DNA of 8,593 nucleotides from Myxococcales bacterium (lineage in GTDB: Bacteria > Myxococcota_A > Polyangia > Polyangiales > JADJMO01): NCBI GenBank assembly GCA_021783935.1, contig JAJXTK010000252.1, positions 1 to 8,593 of the forward strand, written 5' to 3'. Of the stretch, positions 1 through 6,500 are shown in pieces; positions within the stretch are counted from its first letter, which is position 1; the number at the start of each line of letters is the position of its first letter. The notes under the pieces are model-generated. The model did not search any database. It was not told the DNA's origin and was given only the letters and a program-made list of their open reading frames with translations. Made by a program: the position numbers and the translations under genes.

Positions 1-66
1 CGCTAGAATTCTTAGGGAACCCGTTCGTGCGCGAGGATCTGGTTCAACCAGCGTTCGAGGGGCGAA

Positions 67-648
67 TCATCGGCGAGGCTTCTGCGCGCCCCCGCGGGGC
101 GTCGTCGGCGGCTCGATCTCGGCTCGCGTGGCGGGCGCCATCGCGCGCTCGAGCGCGCTCGCCATCTTGATCTGCGCGAGCTCGAGCGCCTCGGGATCGT
201 CGCTCGCGAGCAGCGCTCCGAGCTCCTCGACGCTGCTGAAGCCGAGCTGGGAGACGGCGCGATCGAGCGTGCCCCGGAGCGCGCCGTGCAGCGCGTCGGC
301 CGCAACCTGCTCGCTGAGCGCCTCGAGCGCGTGGTCGTCGACGTCGAGCGAGAGGAACGCGCCGAGCTCGCCGACCGCGTCGATCACGGCGTCGTAGGTC
401 AGCGCCGCTTCGGGGTCGGCGGCGTCGGGGAAGACGAAGACGCCGCGCTCGTCGTCGTGACGGGCCAGCACGACCGGCCCGATCGCGTCGGCGAGCGCTT
501 CGATCACGACGTCGGGCTCGCTCTCGAAGGGCACCTCGAGGAAGACGAGCGCCCCGTCGTCGAGCTCGCGCACGTCGAGCTCGTCGTCGGGCTCGAAGCC
601 GGGGATGCGTACGAGCGCGACCGCCTGCAGCGTCATGCGAGGGGTCAT
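67..648 (-). CDS. acidic hypothetical protein, possibly frameshifted at its C-terminus
   Basis: Reads as a 193-residue soluble protein with strong G/C third-position bias and no signal peptide, membrane segment or recognisable catalytic motif. The N-terminal half is very acidic (DDELDVRELDDGALVFLE, residues about 21-38) and contains an alternating beta-like stretch with GVFVFPDAADPE near residue 70. The C-terminal half is helical and Leu/Ala/Glu-rich. The last dozen residues become Pro/Gly/Arg-rich, and a different frame downstream gives a better-looking tail (see findings). Two ATGs are possible, at 648 and at 636. Neither has a Shine-Dalgarno sequence; the second sits 7 nt after a TATGAC hexamer. 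It diverges from the ATP-grasp gene across an 86-bp gap. I do not recognise the family, so no function is proposed. That it is a real gene is fairly certain. Confidence 0.75.
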   Translation of the reverse strand: MTPRMTLQAVALVRIPGFEPDDELDVRELDDGALVFLEVPFESEPDVVIEALADAIGPVVLARHDDERGVFVFPDAADPEAALTYDAVIDAVGELGAFLSLDVDDHALEALSEQVAADALHGALRGTLDRAVSQLGFSSVEELGALLASDDPEALELAQIKMASALERAMAPATRAEIEPPTTPRGGAQKPRR

Positions 649-721
649 ACACGAACGCGCGTCGGCGCGAACGCCGTCGGCCGAAGGCGGCCGAAGCTCG
701 CGCGCCGCACCCGCACTGCCG

Positions 722-727
722 TAGAGT
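722..727 (+). promoter_or_regulatory. putative -10 element (TAGAGT) just before the ATP-grasp start
   Basis: TAGAGT fits the TANNNT form of a sigma-70-type -10 box and ends 7 nt before the ATG at 735, so transcription would start at or within a few bases of the start codon. There is no clear -35 hexamer 16-18 bp upstream. The same arrangement precedes the genes at 3637 and 6501, which is the main support. Confidence 0.35.
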
Positions 728-734
728 GCGCTCG

Positions 735-1718
735 ATGGTCGAGCCGAAGCACGGTCCGGTGGGCGACGGGGCGAAGCGCGTGGGGCTCTTGGTCGGGCGC
801 GAGCGGAGCTTCCCCGACGCGCTCATCGCCGAGGTGGCGCGCCGCGGCGCGGGCGTCGTCGCCGAGTACGCGAAGCTCGATCTCACGGCCGTCGACGCGC
901 CGCCTGCCTACGACGTGCTGGTCGATCGCATCAGCCACGACGTGACCTGCTACCAGCCGGTGCTGAAGCTCGCGGCCCTCGCCGGCACGCGCGTCGTCAA
1001 CAACCCGTTCTGGCGCATCGCCGACGACAAGGCGATCGGCACGGCCCTGGCAAAGCGCCTCGGCGTCCCGGTGCCCAAGACGTACGTGCTGCCGTCGAAG
1101 GACTACGGCCCCGACGTGTCGACCGAGAGCCTCGGCAACCTGGTATTTCCGCTCGGCTGGGAGTCGATGGTCGCCGAGCTCGGCCTGCCGCTCTTCCTCA
1201 AGCCGCACTGGGGCGGCGGCTTTCGCGACGTGCACCGCGTGAGCTCGCTCGAGGAGCTGTGGAGCGTCTACGACCGCACCGGTCGGCTCACGATGATCGC
1301 GCAGGAGGCGATCGAGTGGACGCACTACGTCCGGTGCATCGTGGTCGGGCGGCGCGAGGTGCTCGCCCTGCCTTGGGATCCGCGCCTCGGCCACTTCGAT
1401 CGCTACGCCGGCGCGCGCAGCTCGATGCCGCCGATGGACGGCGCGCTCCTCGGCGTGATCGAGCGCCACGCGCGCACGCTCTGCGACGCGCTCGGCTACG
1501 AGATGAACACCTGCGAGTTCGCGGTGCGCGACGGGGTGCCGTACGCGATCGACTTCATGAACTCGGCCCCCGACTTCGACCTCTCGTCGCTCGGCGACGA
1601 GCCGTTCGCGTGGGTCGTCGAGAAGATGGCCGATCTGGTCGTGCGCCTCGCGGGCGAGCCTGCCTCGACGAGCTACCGGTGGGACGCGCTCTTGGCCGGT
1701 CGCCCGATCGCGCCGTGA
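735..1718 (+). CDS. ATP-grasp domain protein (RimK/glutathione-synthetase-like ligase)
   Basis: A 327-residue cytoplasmic protein with the ATP-grasp layout. An N-terminal substrate-like domain (residues about 15-95) is followed by DDKAIGTALAKRLGVPVPKT, the entry to the nucleotide-binding fold. Next come LFLKPHWGGG, with the ATP-binding Lys at 156 and a glycine-rich loop, the hinge-like MIAQEAIEWTHYVRC, and the metal-site region TCEFAVRDG...YAIDFMN with E261, D273 and N276. ATP-grasp enzymes join a carboxylate to an amine or thiol through an acyl-phosphate. The substrate here cannot be read from sequence. I chose ATG 735 because it follows a TAGAGT box; an in-frame GTG at 726 is the alternative. 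The TGA overlaps the next gene's GTG by 4 nt, so the two are probably translationally coupled. The fold call is firm and the reaction unknown. Confidence 0.85.
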   Translation: MVEPKHGPVGDGAKRVGLLVGRERSFPDALIAEVARRGAGVVAEYAKLDLTAVDAPPAYDVLVDRISHDVTCYQPVLKLAALAGTRVVNNPFWRIADDKAIGTALAKRLGVPVPKTYVLPSKDYGPDVSTESLGNLVFPLGWESMVAELGLPLFLKPHWGGGFRDVHRVSSLEELWSVYDRTGRLTMIAQEAIEWTHYVRCIVVGRREVLALPWDPRLGHFDRYAGARSSMPPMDGALLGVIERHARTLCDALGYEMNTCEFAVRDGVPYAIDFMNSAPDFDLSSLGDEPFAWVVEKMADLVVRLAGEPASTSYRWDALLAGRPIAP

Positions 1719-3502
1719 CCCGCGCGGCGCCCGGCCCGGATCTGCTCGTCGCGGCGCTCTGCGCGCTCTCGGGGTGCCCAGGCGCGGAGCACGCGAGCCC
1801 TGCGCCCGCGGGGAGCGCGCGCGCATCGACGGGCCCGCTCGACGCCGCCGCCGAGGCGATTGCGCCGCTCGGCGACGCGGCAGGCGACGTCGGGGACGCA
1901 TCGCCGACGGGCACCGAGGCGTGCGTCCCGCGCGACGATGGGCCGAGCGGCTACGGCGCCGACGCGGTCGATTCGGCGCATGGGTTCGATCTGCACGCCG
2001 GCGTGCGCGTGCACGTCGGCGAGGTGCCCGGGGCGGAGCGCGAGGGCTTCGACGACGCGGCCTGGGCGGCGGTCGACCTCCCCGCGTCGGTCCCCGCCCG
2101 AGGCGCCGCGACGATCTGGCTCCGGCGCCGGTTCACGATCGCCAAGGGGACGCCGCTCGAGGGGCTTGCGCTCGACGCGGGCGGCTACGCGGGCGAGGCG
2201 ACGGTCTGGCTCGACGGCCGCAAGCTCGGCGCGCCGAAGGAGTCGAGCGGGCCGTTCTTCGCGACCGACGTCGCGCTGCACGAGGGGCAGAACGTCCTCG
2301 CGATTCGGGTGCGCGCGCCGCGGCACGTCGGCGGCCTGCGCAGCTACGGCGCCCTCGCGATCGGCCGGCCCCGCGTGCGTCGGCGCGGCCTGGTCTATGC
2401 GCGCTTCCGAAGCGCGGTCGACGGCTCCGAGCAGCCGCTCGCGGTCTACGTCCCGACTTGCGTCGATCGGACGACGCCGCGCCCGCTGGTCGTCGCGCTG
2501 CCGGGCTGGAACGGCGACGTGCACGTCTTCTCCCACTCGCGGCTGCTGCGCGAGGCCGAGCGGCGCGGCTGGTTCGTCGTGGTGCCCGATCCCCGCGGCA
2601 ACGTGCTCTACACGGGCGCCGCCGAGCGCGGCGTCCTCGAGGCGATCGCTCACGTGCGCGCCTCGTTCGCAATCGACGAGGCGCGCATCTTCCTCACCGG
2701 CGTCTCGATGGGCGGGGCAGGGGCCCTGCAGATCGGCTACCACTTCCCGGATCGCTTCGCCGCCATCGCCGCCTACTACGGCGACAGCCTCTACGAGCTC
2801 GCGAGCTACGTCGGCCCGATCCTCAAGACGCAGGCCGAGGCCGATCGCTACAGCGTGCTCCGCTTCGCCGACAACGCGCGCGATCTGCCCGTGCTCCTCG
2901 TTCACGCGAAGGACGATCGCGTGAGCCCCTTCTCGCAGTCGAAGCTGCTCGCGGACGAGGACGCCAGGCTCGGCCTCGCGGGGCACCGCCTGCTCGCGCT
3001 CGAGACCGGCGGCCACTCGCTCGCCGTGGTGGAGCAGACGATCGACGAGGTGGTCGCCCTCTTCGCGACGAGCGCGCGGGTCGCCGTCCCCGCGCGCGTG
3101 ACCTTCGCGACCGGGAGCGCGAGCTACCCGGGCGCCTACTGGCTCGGCGTGGCCCCGAGGCGCGAGGGGACGATCGGCGGCGTCGACGCGACGCTCGACG
3201 CGGCGAAGGGGCGCGTGACGCTGACGCGGATCGACCCCGCCGTGTCGCGCGTGGCGATCGACCTCGCGCGCGCGTCGCTGAAGCTGCCGTTGGCGCTCGA
3301 TCTGGCCATCGGCGGTGACGTCGCCATCGCCGGGCTCGCGCCGCTCGCGCCCGTGGTGCTCGCGGGCGCGGGGGAGCACCAGGCGCTCGCGGCCGACGAG
3401 CGCGGCCTCGTCGTGCTCGGCGACCTGGCGCCCGGTGAGTGGTCGATCGAGCCGTCCGCGCGCCCGAACGCCGCCCAGGCCTCGTCCGCAGCGCTGCCGT
3501 AG
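1715..3502 (+). CDS. lipoprotein esterase: jelly-roll domain plus alpha/beta-hydrolase domain
   Basis: A 595-residue secreted lipoprotein. The GTG start overlaps the upstream TGA (GTGA), and this choice gives a short signal peptide ending in lipobox LSGC with Cys21 as the lipidated residue. A low-complexity Ala/Ser/Pro linker follows to about residue 65. Residues about 100-210 look like the jelly-roll (sugar-binding type) domain found in glycoside hydrolases (FDDAAWAAVDLP, IWLRRRF, ATVWLDGRKLG, GQNVLAIRVRAP). Residues about 235-450 are an alpha/beta-hydrolase close to PHB-depolymerase/feruloyl-type esterases: LPGWNG near the oxyanion hole, nucleophile Ser331 in GVSMGG, probable Asp401 in HAKDDRVSP, and His434 in GGHS. 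The last 145 residues are beta-rich and unassigned. All three triad residues are present, so it should be an active serine hydrolase, probably on an acylated polysaccharide or polyester at the cell surface. The substrate is inferred. Confidence 0.85.
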   Translation: MTRAAPGPDLLVAALCALSGCPGAEHASPAPAGSARASTGPLDAAAEAIAPLGDAAGDVGDASPTGTEACVPRDDGPSGYGADAVDSAHGFDLHAGVRVHVGEVPGAEREGFDDAAWAAVDLPASVPARGAATIWLRRRFTIAKGTPLEGLALDAGGYAGEATVWLDGRKLGAPKESSGPFFATDVALHEGQNVLAIRVRAPRHVGGLRSYGALAIGRPRVRRRGLVYARFRSAVDGSEQPLAVYVPTCVDRTTPRPLVVALPGWNGDVHVFSHSRLLREAERRGWFVVVPDPRGNVLYTGAAERGVLEAIAHVRASFAIDEARIFLTGVSMGGAGALQIGYHFPDRFAAIAAYYGDSLYELASYVGPILKTQAEADRYSVLRFADNARDLPVLLVHAKDDRVSPFSQSKLLADEDARLGLAGHRLLALETGGHSLAVVEQTIDEVVALFATSARVAVPARVTFATGSASYPGAYWLGVAPRREGTIGGVDATLDAAKGRVTLTRIDPAVSRVAIDLARASLKLPLALDLAIGGDVAIAGLAPLAPVVLAGAGEHQALAADERGLVVLGDLAPGEWSIEPSARPNAAQASSAALP

Positions 3503-3549
3503 CCGCCGCCGCGGACGCTCCCGCGGCCGTCGTCGTCGCCGCGCGCGCA

Positions 3550-3574
3550 GCCGCAAAATGCCGGCAATTGCGGC
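3550..3574. repeat. 25-bp dyad between two genes
   Basis: GCCGCAA (3550-3556) and TTGCGGC (3568-3574) are perfect 7-bp arms around an 11-nt loop that itself contains the palindrome TGCCGGCA. It lies 48 nt after the esterase stop and 63 nt before the membrane-protein start. It could be an mRNA 3'-end hairpin (no U-tract follows) or an operator. Its A/T content stands out locally. Confidence 0.35.
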
Positions 3575-3623
3575 GATCCGCGTTACCTTCACCCTCTTGC
3601 GCGTTCTTGACGCGAAGCGACGC

Positions 3624-3629
3624 TAGGCT
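3624..3629 (+). promoter_or_regulatory. putative -10 element (TAGGCT) before the membrane-protein start
   Basis: TAGGCT fits TANNNT and ends 7 nt before the GTG at 3637. A TTGACG hexamer at 3607-3612 matches a -35 box well, but the gap to TAGGCT is only 11 bp, too short for a standard sigma-70 promoter, so the pairing is doubtful. Confidence 0.3.
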
Positions 3630-3636
3630 CCGCGGC

Positions 3637-4395
3637 GTGCGCTCTCGAATCGCTGCGGAGCCGTCGTCGGCCCCCCTCGACGCCGCCCGTGCGCGGGGGT
3701 GGCTGCGGGCGTTGCTCGTGGTGATCGGCGTGCTGGTGGCGCTCGATCTCGTCGGGCACGCGGTCGAGTCGTGGCGCGGGCCTCAGGTCCATCGCTGGAG
3801 CGAGCTCGTGTGCCTCGACGCGGTGCCCAGCCTACCGACCTGGTTCGCCTCGGCGCAGGTGCTGCTCGCCGCGATCGCCGCGTTCGTCGCGGGCGAGCGC
3901 GCGGAGGACGACGCGCTTCGACGCGCATGGCGCTTCGTCGTCGCGCTGCTGCTCAGCATCTCGATCGACGAGGTCGCGCAGGTCCGCGAGCGACTCGCGA
4001 CGTTGCTGCTCGCGGAGCCAGTGCTCCACAGCAGCGCCGCGATCGGCGTCTGGTGCATCGGCGGCGCGGTCGTGCTCGCATTGGCGGCGGCCGCGGTCCC
4101 GTTCCTCGGGCGGCTGTCGCCGGCGCTGCGACGCGAGCTGATCATCGCCGCCGTCGTCTACGTGACCGGCGGGCTGGTGCTGGAGGCGTTCGGCCAGCAG
4201 TGGGCCGCGCGCCACGGCCTGCGCGGCTGGACCTACGTGGCGCTCACCGCCGCCGAGGCGTCGTGCGAGATGCTCGGCGTCTGGCTGTTCCTGCGCGCCG
4301 TGGTGGGCTCGTTCGTCGTCGAGGGCGTCGCCGAGGAGGCGCGCCGATCGTCGATGCCGCAGCTCACCCCTCGGTCTGCGACGCTTCGATCTTGA
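3637..4395 (+). CDS. six-helix integral membrane protein of unknown function
   Basis: A 252-residue inner-membrane protein. The frame is open further upstream, but the GTG at 3637 was chosen because it follows a TAGGCT box and the upstream residues are Arg-rich non-coding-like sequence. Six hydrophobic segments lie at about residues 22-41, 69-86, 98-116, 135-156, 168-186 and 203-223. Acidic residues sit inside or beside helices: D111/E112 in SISIDEVAQVRERL (helix 3), E183 in GGLVLEAF (helix 5), and E207 and E211 in AEASCEMLG (helix 6). From memory, this SxDE...E plus ExxxEMxG pattern recurs in uncharacterised bacterial membrane proteins; I know of no assigned function. Buried carboxylates suggest metal or proton binding, which is inference. 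Its 3' end overlaps the convergent lipoprotein gene by 32 bp. Confidence 0.75.
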   Translation: MRSRIAAEPSSAPLDAARARGWLRALLVVIGVLVALDLVGHAVESWRGPQVHRWSELVCLDAVPSLPTWFASAQVLLAAIAAFVAGERAEDDALRRAWRFVVALLLSISIDEVAQVRERLATLLLAEPVLHSSAAIGVWCIGGAVVLALAAAAVPFLGRLSPALRRELIIAAVVYVTGGLVLEAFGQQWAARHGLRGWTYVALTAAEASCEMLGVWLFLRAVVGSFVVEGVAEEARRSSMPQLTPRSATLRS

Positions 4396-5032
4396 ACGAG
4401 CGCGTGCAGGTCGTGAGCCCGGGGGTCTTGCGCCACGCGTAAGTGCGCGCGCGCCGCTGCACGCACGCCTCGACGCGCGGCTGGTGCGGCTGACTGTCGG
4501 CGGAGACGCCGATGAGACGGCCGTTTTGAACGGCGAGCCTCACCGAGACGCTCCCCGAGACGCCGCAGTCCATGACCATCGACGACGTGATCGGCCGTGC
4601 GCACTCGCTCGGCGGCAACACCTCGTCGTCCGCGCCCGAGGTGGCGCCGCGGAGCGCGTCCTCGTACGAGCCCGGCGCGCCGGCGGGGGTCGCCTGCGGC
4701 GTCTGTTGCACGCTCGCCGCGGCCTCGGTCGCGGGCGTGGTCGCGTGGCGGCGACGCCTCGCGGTGCGCACGCGCGGCTGGTAGGCCTCGTCCTGGTCGT
4801 GCGCGTCCTCGGCCGGCATCGGCGCGCCGCCGCACGCCGTCGCCAGCAGCCCGACGAGCACCGGCAGCGCGCGCGCCACGGCGAGCCAACGCTCGGATGC
4901 CCCGCTCGCGAAGGGGCCGCGGCTCGCTCTGCCTGCGGCGTCGAGCGCGCGTCGCTCCCGCGCGGGCTCCCCCGAGGCATCCTCGCGCGTCGTGCGCCCT
5001 CGGCGCGTTGGGTCTCGAGCGATCCGGTCCAT
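4364..5032 (-). CDS. lipoprotein with AgmX/PglI-like C-terminal domain
   Basis: Read from ATG 5032 it is 222 residues. That ATG has a good Shine-Dalgarno (GAGGGA, 5 nt spacer). The lipobox LATAC then places the lipid-bearing Cys at 67, after an unusually long Arg-rich N-terminus. A GTG at 4879 would instead give a normal 15-residue signal peptide (ARALPVLVGLLATAC) but has no clear ribosome site. A Pro/Ala/Thr-rich linker leads to residues 144-216, with GSVSVRLAVQNGRLIGV, VEACV and a final RSFKIE. This matches the pattern of the AgmX/PglI C-terminal (TonB-C-like) domain frequent in myxobacteria, although the usual first helix is replaced by CARPITSSMVMDCG. Four Cys (144, 156, 190, 209) could form two disulfides. 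Probably periplasm-facing; its partner is unknown. Confidence 0.7.
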   Translation of the reverse strand: MDRIARDPTRRGRTTREDASGEPARERRALDAAGRASRGPFASGASERWLAVARALPVLVGLLATACGGAPMPAEDAHDQDEAYQPRVRTARRRRHATTPATEAAASVQQTPQATPAGAPGSYEDALRGATSGADDEVLPPSECARPITSSMVMDCGVSGSVSVRLAVQNGRLIGVSADSQPHQPRVEACVQRRARTYAWRKTPGLTTCTRSFKIEASQTEG

Positions 5033-5558
5033 CGTCGTCCCTCGTGGCGCGGCCAGCACTCCGCGGCGCGCTCGCGGTCGACGAAGCTAGCGCGAGGGGG
5101 GCGCTCGACCTCATCGGCGGATCGTCGGCACGTCTCGCGCGCACGTTTGCATGCGTCCTCGCCCGCGTTTTCCACCCCCGGGCGCGCGCGCGGGCGCCCG
5201 ATGCGGCCGCGCCTCGTCGACGCAAATTAGCGGAAAAACAAGCGTGAATGGCCCCTGACTCGCACCTCGTCGCGCGGCTCGCGAGGCGCGCCAACGGCGC
5301 ATCAGGACGTCCGGCGTCCCCCGCGCCGGCCCGGCCGGTCTACTCGCGGGGCGAGCGCGCCACTCGGCCTCGTCGACCTCGGCCAACGTCGCGAGCATGA
5401 CGAGATCCCCTTCGCGCGCCGACCGAAGGGAGGCCGAGCGACCGGATCGTGCGGGGATACGACGAGCGTGTATGCCCCATGACGCCGCTCGATGACGGCG
5501 TGAGCTCGGGGGGCGCAAATGCGGCGATCGGACGTGGTCTCCGCGGCCGCCGACCTCG

Positions 5559-5683
5559 TGGCCGGTCGTCGGACGACGGGCTGCGCAAACCGCGACCGTG
5601 AGCAGGCGGTGGTCGATCGCCCGACGAGCCCACGGACGACGCGGGGGAGGCTCGCTCGGCCTCGGAGAAACTCCATGGCCTGC
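5559..5683 (-). repeat. diverged copy C of the 125-bp repeat (inverted relative to copies A and B)
   Basis: The reverse complement aligns without gaps to copy B at 7849-7973, about 90 of 125 positions identical by hand. Shared blocks include GCAGGC at the left end, GGAGTTTCTCCGAG, GCGATCGACCAC followed by GCCTGCT and ACGGTC, and GCGCAG near the right end. The left flank CTGGCAGGCC is also shared with copy A. The terminal hairpin is still present but with different arm sequence: GTCGT/ACGAC plus CC/GG around one mismatch. It lies between divergent genes. Confidence 0.75.
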
Positions 5684-5786
5684 CAGCGGCGCCCCGATCG
5701 GCGCTGGACGCTCCGTCACTCGGCGTCACACTGAGGCGCGTGAGCTCGTCGGAAGTCGTGCCTGCGCCCAGCGAGTCGGGCATACC

Positions 5787-5808
5787 TCGGCGCCGTGTAA
5801 GGCGCCGA
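5787..5808 (+). promoter_or_regulatory. perfect 8-bp hairpin in the presumed HNH leader
   Basis: TCGGCGCC (5787-5794), loop GTGTAA, then GGCGCCGA (5801-5808). The stem is perfect and ends 50 nt before the GTG start. A 12-bp palindrome, CGCCCGCGGGCG, follows at 5813-5824. It could be a 5'-UTR structure or a protein-binding dyad. GC-rich DNA yields such stems by chance more often than average, so function is uncertain. Confidence 0.35.
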
Positions 5809-5858
5809 CGATCGCCCGCGGGCGGGTCTTCCTGCACGATGAGGGGGGCGAGGGCGAC

Positions 5859-6443
5859 GTGAGCGAGGAGCCGACACCAACACATCGAGGGGCGAGCGCG
5901 CACCAGGGGCGCGTGCTCGTCTTGACGGCCGGGATGGAGCCGCATCGCGTGATCCCGTGGCAGCGCGCGATCACGATGGCCTTCCTCGGCAAGGTCGAGG
6001 TGCTCGAGGAGTATGACGAGATCCTCTACCGCTCGCCGACGCTCACCGTCCGCATGCCGGCCGTGGTGAAGCTCATGCGGCTATTTCGCGGCATCAAGCG
6101 CGCGGTCAAGTTCTCGCGCGTGAACGTGATGACCCGCGATCGCTTCACCTGCCAGTACTGCGGCGAGCAGAAGCGCATGCGCGAGCTGAACTACGATCAC
6201 GTCATCCCGCGCCACCTCGGCGGGCGCACGTGCTGGGAGAACATCGTGACCTCCTGCTACCCGTGCAACGCCCGCAAGCGCAACCGCACGCCCGAGCAGG
6301 CCGGGATGATGCTGCTCTCGGTCCCCGTGAAGCCGAAGTCGTTGCCCCTCGCCGCGCACCTCGATTTCGGCGGCCAGATCCCCGAGCTCTGGCAGGGGTA
6401 CGTCTTCTGGGACACGTCGATCGACGTCAGCGGCGCGGCCTGA
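5859..6443 (+). CDS. stand-alone HNH endonuclease
   Basis: A 194-residue protein of the small HNH family (McrA-like, COG1403 type) that begins with a conserved beta/helix module (VLVLTAGMEPHRVIPWQRAI, then LGKVEVLEEYDE) before the nuclease. The HNH/zinc module is complete: C98 and C101 (CQYCG), D113-H114 (YDHVIPR), N128 (WENIV), C133 and C136 (SCYPCN), then RKRNRTPEQAGM. Two CxxC pairs bind structural zinc; H114 is the expected general base and N128 the second HNH residue. The start is GTG 5859, which has GAGGG four bases upstream. A GTG at 5913 would begin right at the conserved VLVL but its ribosome-site spacing is poor. No methylase, phage or toxin partner is adjacent, so its role (repair, recombination or defence) is open. 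Confidence 0.9.
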   Translation: MSEEPTPTHRGASAHQGRVLVLTAGMEPHRVIPWQRAITMAFLGKVEVLEEYDEILYRSPTLTVRMPAVVKLMRLFRGIKRAVKFSRVNVMTRDRFTCQYCGEQKRMRELNYDHVIPRHLGGRTCWENIVTSCYPCNARKRNRTPEQAGMMLLSVPVKPKSLPLAAHLDFGGQIPELWQGYVFWDTSIDVSGAA

Positions 6444-6485
6444 CCCACGCGCTCGCGGCGGCTGTCGTCGCGCGGAGCGAGCGTC

Positions 6486-6491
6486 TACACT
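6486..6491 (+). promoter_or_regulatory. putative -10 element (TACACT) before the Cys-rich lipoprotein
   Basis: TACACT fits TANNNT and ends 9 nt before the ATG at 6501. There is no Shine-Dalgarno sequence between it and the ATG. CTGTCG at 6462-6467 could be a poor -35 at 18 bp spacing. It suggests a separate promoter, leaderless or with a very short leader, for the lipoprotein and CoA-binding pair. Confidence 0.35.
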
Positions 6492-6500
6492 CGGCGCTCG

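Larger units (their letters stand above)
5033..5858. other. gene-poor intergenic stretch of about 830 bp
   Basis: No frame here carries a convincing intact gene. Contents: the upstream region of the leftward lipoprotein gene, including a TAGCTT (TANNNT) hexamer on the minus strand at 5084-5089; a small A/T-rich island at about 5222-5245, unusual against the surrounding GC; protein-like fragments in two minus-strand frames at about 5340-5500 that may be a decayed gene; a diverged 125-bp repeat at 5559-5683; and a strong hairpin at 5787-5808 ahead of the HNH gene. Long open frames on both strands are Arg/Pro/Ser-rich, as expected from chance in GC-rich DNA. Confidence 0.6.

Noticed and set aside
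645..1901. Long minus-strand open frame of 418 codons opposite the ATP-grasp gene
   Set aside because: The product is dominated by Arg, Asp, His and Val in the pattern given by the reverse of a GC-rich gene, with no domain. The sense-strand ATP-grasp protein explains the sequence.
1774..3318. Second plus-strand open frame inside the esterase gene
   Set aside because: Extremely Arg-rich, out of frame with the motif-bearing protein and without a start context.
1673..3592. Minus-strand open frame of 639 codons opposite the esterase gene
   Set aside because: It is an Arg/Asp/Glu/Val-rich shadow frame. The plus-strand frame has a complete lipobox, hydrolase motifs and triad.
5222..5260. Sigma-54-type promoter (GG-N10-GC) on the minus strand in the A/T-rich island
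   Set aside because: Spacing fits, but the -12 element lacks the conserved TT and the rest of the consensus matches poorly.
5111..5719. Minus-strand open frame of 202 codons across the gene-poor region
   Set aside because: Its N-terminal part is translated repeat copy C and most of the rest is Arg/Ser/Pro noise. Only a short internal stretch is protein-like, reported as a possible decayed gene.
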